This document shows, piece by piece, positions 1 to 4,968 of a DNA stretch of 7,103 nucleotides (its first letter is position 1; the number at the start of each line of letters is the position of its first letter). The notes under the pieces are model-generated. The model did no database searches and was not told the DNA's origin. It saw only the letters and a program-made list of their open reading frames with translations. Position numbers and translations under genes: made by a program. This stretch comes from DASVFB01 sp045806505 (GTDB taxonomy: Bacteria; Actinomycetota; Thermoleophilia; Gaiellales; Gaiellaceae): assembly GCA_045806505.1 (NCBI GenBank), contig JBJMJE010000059.1:1-7103 (forward strand). The letters run 5' to 3'.

Positions 1-1020
1 GCCGGCGGCTTCGGCACGACCGGCTCGCCGTTCGTGACGCCGATCGCTCCGCCGTTCGCGCTCACGCTCGCCCCGGCATCGCAGCGGGACGGCGGTCGCG
101 TCGGCACGAGCGTTCCGTACCACCTGACGATCGCGAACAACGGCTCGAATGCCGACACGTACGCGCTGTCGGCGGCCGGCGGTTGGCCCGTGACGTTCTT
201 CGACCCGTCGTGCACCACGGCACTGACGACGACGCCGTCCGTTGCCTCCGGCGATTCGCTGGACGTCTGCGCCAAGGTCGCCGTTCCTGCCGGTACTGCG
301 AACAACGCCCTGAGCACGAACACCGTGACGGCCACGTCCGTTGGCTCGAGCACGTTGTCCGCCACCGCGTCGATCGGCACGCTCGCTATCAACGGGCCGG
401 ACGCGCTGCTCGTCGACAACGACGACAATGCACCGGACGTTCAGGGGATCTACAAGACGGCGCTGGACGCCAACGGGATCTCGTATCTGATCTGGGATCT
501 GAAGGCGGACAAGGACCTGGGGCTCAACTACACGAAGTCCTTCAAGACGATCGTGTGGTTCACGGGCAACAGCTACCCGGCACCGATGACGCCGTACGAG
601 GCCGCGCTGAAAGGCTTCCTCGACAACGGTGGCCGTCTGTTCGTGTCCGGCCAGGATCTCCTGGATCAGTCCGCCGGAACGACGCCCTTCGTCCACGACT
701 ACCTGCACATCACGTGGGACGGTTCGGAGACCCAGAACGACAAGGCCACGAACAACGTCCATGAAGTCGCGAGCACGCTGACGGCCGGCGTCGGCACCGT
801 TCCGCTCGACCACAGCGTCCTCGGCGGCGCTACGTTCGAGGATCGGATCACGCCGAACGGCACCGCGACGGCGATCTTCGACGACGACAGCACCGCGCAC
901 AACGGCCTGTCGTACAGCGGGACGTACAAGGTGGTGTTCCTCGCGTTCCCGTTCGAGGCGTACGGGACCGCGGCGCAGAAGGCCGACCTGATCAAAAGGG
1001 CGTACACGTTCTTCGGCTAA
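1..1020 (+). CDS. C-terminal part of a large secreted/surface protein (NEW3-like domain plus amidotransferase-like domain), 5' partial
   Basis: The reading frame is open from the first base to a TAA at 1018-1020 (339 residues visible), so the true start lies outside the window; the GTG at 34 is internal. Counting from the first visible codon, residues about 18-128 look like an immunoglobulin-like NEW3-type domain (the pattern YHLTIANNGSNADTYAL is typical) with two cysteines, at about 71 and 90, that could form a disulfide. Residues about 133-339 begin with DALLVDND and continue through IVWFTGN and FLDNGGRLFVSGQD, the pattern of the flavodoxin-like glutamine-amidotransferase-type domain found at the C-terminus of many bacterial surface peptidases. 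No cysteine nucleophile is visible there, so it is probably a non-catalytic, binding or structural domain. From this architecture the missing N-terminal part could be a subtilisin-like (S8) or M6-type peptidase, but that is inference. A hairpin terminator follows directly. Confidence 0.8.
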   Translation, partial: AGGFGTTGSPFVTPIAPPFALTLAPASQRDGGRVGTSVPYHLTIANNGSNADTYALSAAGGWPVTFFDPSCTTALTTTPSVASGDSLDVCAKVAVPAGTANNALSTNTVTATSVGSSTLSATASIGTLAINGPDALLVDNDDNAPDVQGIYKTALDANGISYLIWDLKADKDLGLNYTKSFKTIVWFTGNSYPAPMTPYEAALKGFLDNGGRLFVSGQDLLDQSAGTTPFVHDYLHITWDGSETQNDKATNNVHEVASTLTAGVGTVPLDHSVLGGATFEDRITPNGTATAIFDDDSTAHNGLSYSGTYKVVFLAFPFEAYGTAAQKADLIKRAYTFFG

Positions 1021-1052
1021 CACCGCTCGAAGAACACGCGCCAAGTCGAAAT

Positions 1053-1080
1053 GGAAGGGTCGCCTCCGGGCGGCCCTTCT
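1053..1080 (+). terminator. Intrinsic terminator-like hairpin
   Basis: The arms 1055-1064 and 1069-1078 pair over ten base pairs with a single T-G wobble and enclose the four-base loop TCCG closed by C-G, an extra-stable UNCG-type tetraloop. Pairing can extend outward to 1053-1080. It lies 32 bases after the upstream stop and before the next gene's promoter, where a terminator is expected. The following bases are CTGCTTGCC, so there is only a weak U-tract, as is common in high-GC actinobacteria. Confidence 0.75.
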
Positions 1081-1116
1081 GCTTGCCCGCACGGGTTCGA
1101 AGCGCGGACTGCGGGG

Positions 1117-1128
1117 TATGCTTTTCGC
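1117..1128 (+). promoter_or_regulatory. Putative -10 box of a leaderless promoter
   Basis: TATGCT at 1117-1122 fits the TANNNT -10 pattern of the housekeeping sigma factor. It is followed by six bases (TTTCGC) and then the GTG at 1129, so transcription would begin at or next to the start codon. TTCGAA at 1096-1101 is the only -35-like element seen, and its spacing is short (15 bases), so the -35 is uncertain. Confidence 0.5.
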
Positions 1129-1467
1129 GTGAGATTCGTGCTTCTCCTCGCGCTCGTGGCCGCGTCGCTGCCGCTGACCGCGGCTGCGTCGACGCGCAAG
1201 CCGGAGGTCGTTCTCCTCAACAGCTCGCCGGTGACGGTTCGCGGAACCGGATTTCACCGGAGCGAGCGAGTCGTCGTCACCGTCGCCGCCAGCAGCATGG
1301 GAACGAAGAAAGCGATCGCGAGCACGCGCGGCGCCTTCCGGATCGTCTTTCCGGGCTTGAAGGTCGGCTACTGCGAGGGCTATACGATCCGCGCGAAGGG
1401 AAATCGCGGGAGCAACGCGTTCGTGAGGATCATCCCCGAGTGCCCCTCCCAGGGGCCTGAGGACTAG
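1129..1467 (+). CDS. Small secreted protein of unknown function
   Basis: This 112-residue product starts with a clear signal peptide: VRF followed by the hydrophobic stretch LLLALVAASLPLTAAA, with likely cleavage after Ala20. I chose the GTG at 1129 because the signal peptide begins there and because the in-frame ATG at 1051 falls inside the terminator hairpin of the preceding gene. The mature part of about 92 residues is rich in beta-strand pattern (SPVTVRGTGFHRSERVVVTV, then GAFRIVFPG and YTIRAKGN) and resembles a small Ig-like fold of the IPT or carboxypeptidase-regulatory kind. Cys82 and Cys105 could form a disulfide outside the cell. I do not recognise a named family. Its TAG overlaps the TAG of lipA, which converges from the other strand. 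Secretion is well supported; the function is unknown. Confidence 0.75.
   Translation: MRFVLLLALVAASLPLTAAASTRKPEVVLLNSSPVTVRGTGFHRSERVVVTVAASSMGTKKAIASTRGAFRIVFPGLKVGYCEGYTIRAKGNRGSNAFVRIIPECPSQGPED
1442..1456. terminator. Short hairpin at the convergent gene junction
   Basis: GCCCCT at 1442-1447 and AGGGGC at 1451-1456 form a perfect six-base-pair stem with a three-base loop, eight bases beyond the lipA stop on the minus strand and inside the last codons of the + strand gene. It could help end lipA transcription, but it is short and has no U-tract. Confidence 0.3.
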
Positions 1468-2384
1468 TAAGCGACCGCGCCACGGCCGGTCTCGGCCGCG
1501 TGGCGCTGCTCGTCTGCTCGATACGAGCTTCGCACGAGCGGTCCTGCGAAGACCGAGCCGAAGCCGAGCGCCTCGCCCTGCTCGCGGAACCAGCGGAACT
1601 CGTCGGGGTGCACCCAGCGGTCGATCGTCGCGTGCTTCGCGCTCGGCTGGAGGTACTGGCCGATCGTCACGACGTCGACGCCGTTCGCTCGCAGGTCGCG
1701 CATCGTGTCGACGACCTCGTCGTTCGTCTCGCCGAGGCCCACGATGATGCCGCTCTTCGTCAGCACGCGGTAGTCGGCGATCTCCTTGGCCCGGCGGAGG
1801 AGCCAGAGCGCCTTGTCGTAGCTCGCCTTCGCGCCGCGCATCTTCCGGTGCAGGCGGCGAACCGTCTCGATGTTGTGGTTGAAGACGTCCGGTCGTGCCG
1901 CGAGCACGGTCTGCAGCGCCTCCTCCTCGACGCCCAGGAAGTCCGGCGTCAGCACCTCCACGCTCGCGTCCGGCAGCTTGTGCTTGAGCGCGCGGATCGT
2001 CGCCGCGTAATGGCCGGCGCCACGGTCGGCGACGTCGTCGCGGTCGACGGAGGTGACTACCACGTGCGTCAGGCCCATCTGCGCCGCCGCGTTCGCGAGC
2101 CGCAGCGGCTCGAGCGGATCGGGCGGCGCGTCGGGCCGACCGGAGTTGACGTAGCAGTAGCGGCACGCGCGCGTGCACGTGTCGCCGAGGATCTGGAACG
2201 TCGCCGTCCCGCGTCCCCAGCACTCGGCGATGTTCGGACAGCGCGCCTCCTCGCAGATCGTGTTGAGGCTCGCGCCGTGGATCAGCTTCTTCACGTCGAA
2301 GTAGCGCGAGTCGGCCGAGGGAGCGCGCACCTTCATCCACTCGGGGCGGCGTGGGCGCTCGGCCACGGGAAGCGACGGCTGCAT
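1464..2384 (-). CDS. lipA: Lipoyl synthase LipA (radical SAM)
   Basis: LipA inserts two sulfur atoms into C6 and C8 of protein-bound octanoyl groups, completing the lipoyl cofactor of 2-oxoacid dehydrogenase E2 subunits and GcvH in the cytosol. At 306 residues it has normal family length. The auxiliary cluster motif CX4CX5C is Cys44, Cys49 and Cys55 (CEEARCPNIAEC). The radical-SAM cluster motif CX3CX2C is Cys70, Cys74 and Cys77 (CTRACRYC, with Tyr where Phe is more usual). The C-terminal RSSY motif, whose serine ligates the auxiliary cluster, is at 285-288. The ATG at 2384 gives the normal N-terminus and no Shine-Dalgarno precedes it. It points the same way as lipB but is separated from it by two + strand genes. 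Its TAG stop shares CTAG with the convergent gene. All catalytic ligands are present, so it should be active. Confidence 0.98.
   Translation of the reverse strand: MQPSLPVAERPRRPEWMKVRAPSADSRYFDVKKLIHGASLNTICEEARCPNIAECWGRGTATFQILGDTCTRACRYCYVNSGRPDAPPDPLEPLRLANAAAQMGLTHVVVTSVDRDDVADRGAGHYAATIRALKHKLPDASVEVLTPDFLGVEEEALQTVLAARPDVFNHNIETVRRLHRKMRGAKASYDKALWLLRRAKEIADYRVLTKSGIIVGLGETNDEVVDTMRDLRANGVDVVTIGQYLQPSAKHATIDRWVHPDEFRWFREQGEALGFGSVFAGPLVRSSYRADEQRHAAETGRGAVAY
1477..1506 (+). terminator. Strong hairpin just past the small secreted gene, inside lipA
   Basis: The arms 1477-1488 and 1493-1506 pair over twelve base pairs with a two-base bulge (1498-1499) and a four-base loop GTCT. The hairpin starts ten bases after the + strand TAG, the right place for a terminator of the small secreted gene, although the same bases encode the C-terminus of LipA on the other strand. 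No U-tract follows. In DNA this GC-rich some stems arise by chance. Confidence 0.4.
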
Positions 2385-2396
2385 CAGTGGAGAGTC
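2385..2396 (-). promoter_or_regulatory. Possible -10 box for lipA (leaderless)
   Basis: On the minus strand GACTCT (2396-2391) keeps only the most conserved A2 and T6 of the -10 pattern. It is followed by six bases (CCACTG) and then the lipA ATG, the same spacing as at the two + strand leaderless candidates. No -35 or ribosome binding site is visible. Weak by itself. Confidence 0.25.
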
Positions 2397-2404
2397 ACCG
2401 AGGC

Positions 2405-2416
2405 GAGAATAGCCGC
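2405..2416 (+). promoter_or_regulatory. Putative -10 box for the membrane-protein operon (leaderless)
   Basis: GAGAAT at 2405-2410 matches the conserved A2 and T6 of a -10 element and is followed by six bases (AGCCGC) before the GTG at 2417. No Shine-Dalgarno is present, so a leaderless transcript is the simplest reading. No convincing -35 is seen; the upstream bases are the start of lipA on the other strand. Confidence 0.4.
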
Positions 2417-2839
2417 GTGTGGAGATCCGTCGCCGCGGCGGTTGTGCTTGCGATCCCCGTCGCGCTGACTCTCGGATCGACGGTTCGCGACGACGTCGAC
2501 GCGATCCGCGAGCACTCGGAGCTGAGCGCGGTCGAGGCGAACATCGTTCCGCCCTACGACTACGGCGCCTCGGAGAACGTTCCGCTGCTCGTCGGCATCC
2601 GGCGGCACGTTCCCGAGGAGGCGAGCATCTCGTTCGTCCCGCGCGGCGGCCTTGCCGAGCAACGGCTCTTCATCGCGACGGGCTGGATCCGCTGGGTCGG
2701 CTTCGTGATCGCGCCGCGCCTCGTCGACGCCGGCGTGCGGTCGCCGTGGATCGTGCTCGTGCACCGGACGCCGCGGAGTGCCGGCATCCGGCCGCGTCGC
2801 GCATGGCGCTTCGGCCGCGACTGGCTCGTCGCGCGGTGA
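2417..2839 (+). CDS. Small membrane-anchored extracytoplasmic protein, partner of the downstream GT-C-like gene
   Basis: The 140-residue product has an N-terminal hydrophobic segment at about residues 5-19 (SVAAAVVLAIPVALTL), which is a signal anchor or signal peptide. A soluble domain of about 120 residues follows, probably outside the membrane. That domain contains VPLLVGIRRHVPEEASISFV and later SPWIVLVHRTPR, an alternating strand-helix-strand pattern reminiscent of the soluble C-terminal domains of GT-C glycosyltransferases. The GTG at 2417 was chosen because it places the hydrophobic segment at the N-terminus; longer in-frame starts would lie inside lipA. The stop overlaps the next gene's start as GTGA, so the two are probably translationally coupled and may act as one unit. 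I recognise no named family. It could be a detached extracytoplasmic domain of the neighbouring membrane protein. Confidence 0.7.
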   Translation: MWRSVAAAVVLAIPVALTLGSTVRDDVDAIREHSELSAVEANIVPPYDYGASENVPLLVGIRRHVPEEASISFVPRGGLAEQRLFIATGWIRWVGFVIAPRLVDAGVRSPWIVLVHRTPRSAGIRPRRAWRFGRDWLVAR

Positions 2840-4206
2840 TTCGCGGCCTCGCCGGCATCGGCCTCGCGCTGCTGGCGCTGGTGCCGCTCGGCTGTGGCGT
2901 CCTGTTGCTGACGCGGACGCCGGTGCGCCTCGGCCTCGGCTTGTTCACCGGGATCGCGGCAGCGATGGTGCTGCTGCCGCCGCTCCACTACGCGGGCCTG
3001 TCGCCCTCGATTCCGCTGGTGCTCGCTCTCGGCGTCGTCGCGCTCGCGCTCGGGCTTGCGGTCGGGCAGCACGACATGGCACGCGCGCGGCTCGAGTGGC
3101 TGCTGTTGGCGGTGCTCGCCGTGCCACTCGTGCTGCTCGCGGCACGCGGCGCGGAGAAGCCGGTCGACACCTACGACGCGTTCGCGAACTGGACGCTGAA
3201 GGCAAAGCTCCTCTACTTCGACCGCGGCTTCTCCCAAACCACGATTGCGCCGCCGGTGCATCGTGAGTATCCGCTCGGCCTGCCGTCGCTCGAGGCCTTC
3301 GTGTTGCACGCGATCGGCAGCGCGAACGTACGCGTTCTTCACGTGCTGTTCGCGGTGTTCCTGGGCGGGCTCGCTCTCGTCGTGTGGCACGTGCTCCGTC
3401 CGCACGTCGATGCGTGGCCGCTCGTGGCAGGCCTCAGCCTCCTGCTCTGGATGCCGGCGGCGCGGGATCAGGCGCTGACAGGCCTCGCGGACGTTCCGCT
3501 TGCCTGTCTCTTCGCGAGCGCGGTTCTGCTCTTCGGCGGCGGCGAGCTCGCGCTCGGCTCCGTCTTCGCGGCGGCGGCGCTCGCGACGAAGCGCGACGCG
3601 ATGGCGTTCGTCGCGGTCCTCTACGCCGTGTCGTTCGCAGCGGTGCTGGTGCGCCGCGAGCGCGACCGTCTCGCGCCGCTCGCCGTCTCTGCGTTCTGCG
3701 TCGGGATCACGGCCGTTCCGTGGCAGGTGTTCAACGCGACTCACGACCTCCACGACCGCGACGTCGCGCCGTCGCAGGCGCATCTGGACGAGTTCGGCTT
3801 CGTGCTGCACCGCATCGGGCGCCTGCTCTTCGCGCAGGCGTACCTGTGGGCGCTGCCCATCGCGGCCCTCACGGCTGTCGTGATGCTCGTTCGCGGACGA
3901 GATCGTAAGTTGGCCGTCGCAGTCCTTACGCTCGAGCTCGCGCTTGTCGCGGCGCTGGTATTCGTCTACCTCAGCGGCACGAGCGGCGTCGAATACCTGG
4001 TGCGTTCGACGGTCCGCCGCACGCTGCTGACGCCGACGCTGCTCGCGGCTGCGCTGCTGCCGTTGCTCGTTACGCGTGCGCTAGGAGCTCGTCCGCCGAC
4101 AGCGGCTCGAGGTCGAGACGGAACACTTCGGCGATCGACGCAGCTGCGGTTGCGCGGACGTCGTCGACGCCGAGCGGCCGATCGAGCTCGCGCGCCATCG
4201 TCGTGA
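2836..4206 (+). CDS. Polytopic membrane protein, GT-C glycosyltransferase-like
   Basis: This product of 456 residues has about 12-13 hydrophobic segments, starting at residues 5-25. After the fourth comes a long, probably extracytoplasmic loop with Asp111 and Asp114 (DTYDAFANW), then HREYPLGLP at 142-150. An early acidic loop of this sort is typical of GT-C transferases that use polyprenyl-phosphate sugars, so a role in glycosylating lipids, glycans or proteins at the membrane is likely; the substrate is unknown. The start is the GTG at 2836, overlapping the upstream stop. The continuous frame further upstream (to 2419) is Arg-rich and is the other frame of the preceding gene. The last roughly 40 residues (after LLPLLVTRALG) are Arg-rich and unlike a normal tail, because the frame runs antisense through the 3' end of lipB for 137 bases. 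A one-base shift near 4080 would end it at the TAG at 4082-4084. Confidence 0.75.
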   Translation: MIRGLAGIGLALLALVPLGCGVLLLTRTPVRLGLGLFTGIAAAMVLLPPLHYAGLSPSIPLVLALGVVALALGLAVGQHDMARARLEWLLLAVLAVPLVLLAARGAEKPVDTYDAFANWTLKAKLLYFDRGFSQTTIAPPVHREYPLGLPSLEAFVLHAIGSANVRVLHVLFAVFLGGLALVVWHVLRPHVDAWPLVAGLSLLLWMPAARDQALTGLADVPLACLFASAVLLFGGGELALGSVFAAAALATKRDAMAFVAVLYAVSFAAVLVRRERDRLAPLAVSAFCVGITAVPWQVFNATHDLHDRDVAPSQAHLDEFGFVLHRIGRLLFAQAYLWALPIAALTAVVMLVRGRDRKLAVAVLTLELALVAALVFVYLSGTSGVEYLVRSTVRRTLLTPTLLAAALLPLLVTRALGARPPTAARGRDGTLRRSTQLRLRGRRRRRAADRARAPSS

Positions 4207-4741
4207 AGGCCGCGCCGTCGAGCCCGCACGCGGTGATCCACTGCGTGAACGGCGCCGGGTCGAGATCGACGTTGAGCGCGTAACCGTGCGTGGTCACCCA
4301 CCTGGAGATGTGCACGCCGATCGACGCGAGCTTGCGCGGCGGCGCCGACAGCCAGATGCCCGTCAACCCTTCGATCCGCTTCGCGTCGAGGTCGAAGGCG
4401 CCGAGCGTACGAATGAGTGCATCCTCGAGATCGCGGCAGTACTTCCGAACGTCCTGCCCGTGGCGCTTCAGGTCGAGGATCGGGTAGCAGACGAGTTGCC
4501 CCGGCCCGTGGAACGTCGACTTCCCGCCGCGGTCCGTCTCGACGATCTCGACGTCCGCGTCGGGAGGGACGTGAAGCTCGCCCGGCTCCGTGCGCCGTCC
4601 GAGCGTGATCACGGGTGGGTGCTGGAGGAACAGCACCGTGTCCGGAAGCTCGCCGGCGGCGACGGCGGACGCCACCGCGCGTTGCAGGTCGAGCGCCTCG
4701 CCGTATGGGACGACGCCGAGCTGCACGACGCGTCCGTTCAC
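4070..4741 (-). CDS. lipB: Lipoyl(octanoyl) transferase LipB
   Basis: LipB moves octanoate from acyl carrier protein to the target lysine of lipoyl domains, the step before LipA, in the cytosol. The 223-residue product carries the family signatures HPPVITLGR (41-49) and RGGKSTFHGPGQLVCY (71-86), the catalytic lysine in RKLASIGV (Lys137), and the catalytic cysteine in TACGL (Cys172). Length is normal for the family. It begins with GTG at 4741, overlapping the upstream stop as GTGA, and is preceded by a strong Shine-Dalgarno. It is the last gene of the E1-beta, E2, DUF2007-like, lipB operon and so lies next to its own substrate, the E2 lipoyl domain. Its final 137 bases are overlapped antisense by the membrane-protein gene; the TAA at 4070-4072 ends it. 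Confidence 0.97.
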   Translation of the reverse strand: MNGRVVQLGVVPYGEALDLQRAVASAVAAGELPDTVLFLQHPPVITLGRRTEPGELHVPPDADVEIVETDRGGKSTFHGPGQLVCYPILDLKRHGQDVRKYCRDLEDALIRTLGAFDLDAKRIEGLTGIWLSAPPRKLASIGVHISRWVTTHGYALNVDLDPAPFTQWITACGLDGAAFTTMARELDRPLGVDDVRATAAASIAEVFRLDLEPLSADELLAHA

Positions 4742-4968
4742 GCGTCCTCCTCAAGCGATGCCAGCGCCTGCTGCGCGGCGTCCAGGTCGGAGGCCTTCAC
4801 GAGGATCTGCTGCTGTCCCATGCCGGGACCGAGCCACATGTTCCCGAGGCCCGGGATCCCGCCCTTGTCGTACACCGCCCGGATCCCCCGGGTCTCGAGA
4901 TAGCCGCACAACTCGGCCGCCTCCACCTCGGTCGGGACGACGGTCAGTCTGACGACCTCGTCGCTCAG
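4738..4968 (-). CDS. Small DUF2007-like protein embedded in the lipoylation operon
   Basis: The short product of about 76 residues reads VVRLTVVPTEVEAAELCGYL, then ETRGIRAVYDKGG, a Gly/Pro-rich turn, and QQILVKASDLDAAQQALASL. This is the compact strand-helix-strand-strand-helix pattern of DUF2007 (PF09413, 'putative prokaryotic signal transducing protein'), where the first strand and the helix 'EAE..L...LE..GI' are characteristic. No ATG, GTG or TTG lies in frame before the first strand. The best start is a CTG at 4968-4966, which overlaps the E2 stop as CTGA and has GGGGCGAG upstream. The only GTG (4926-4924) would remove the first strand and lacks a Shine-Dalgarno. The stop overlaps the lipB start as GTGA. 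A role in regulating or assembling the dehydrogenase or lipoylation machinery is suggested by context only. The existence of the gene is likely, the start uncertain. Confidence 0.7.
   Translation of the reverse strand: MSDEVVRLTVVPTEVEAAELCGYLETRGIRAVYDKGGIPGLGNMWLGPGMGQQQILVKASDLDAAQQALASLEEDA
4746..4752 (-). promoter_or_regulatory. Shine-Dalgarno of lipB
   Basis: GAGGAGG on the minus strand lies four bases before the GTG at 4741. It is embedded in the Glu-Glu codons of the preceding gene's C-terminus. It fixes the lipB start and is the clearest ribosome binding site I see in the window. Confidence 0.8.

Noticed and set aside
1051..1128. ATG at 1051 as the start of the small secreted protein
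   Set aside because: It would add 26 residues ahead of the signal peptide and start inside the terminator hairpin of the previous gene.
2163..2176. A perfect 14-base palindrome of alternating GC inside lipA
   Set aside because: It coincides with codons for the cysteine-rich radical-SAM motif and is expected from GC-rich coding sequence; no operator role can be argued.
1500..2468. A 322-codon + strand frame opposite lipA
   Set aside because: The product is low complexity and Arg-rich; lipA on the minus strand has all catalytic motifs.
2419..2835. N-terminal extension of the GT-C-like protein
   Set aside because: This Arg-rich stretch is the alternate frame of the 140-residue protein gene; the membrane protein starts properly at the GTG at 2836.
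2560..3810. A 416-codon minus-strand frame opposite the membrane operon
   Set aside because: Rich in Arg, Glu, His and Gln with no fold pattern. The + strand frames have a signal anchor and membrane segments and use the expected third-position GC.
4849..4893. Imperfect inverted repeat around two GGATCC-containing stretches
   Set aside because: Both copies lie within the DUF2007-like coding frame, the arms differ by a two-base bulge, and the position fits neither a terminator nor an operator.
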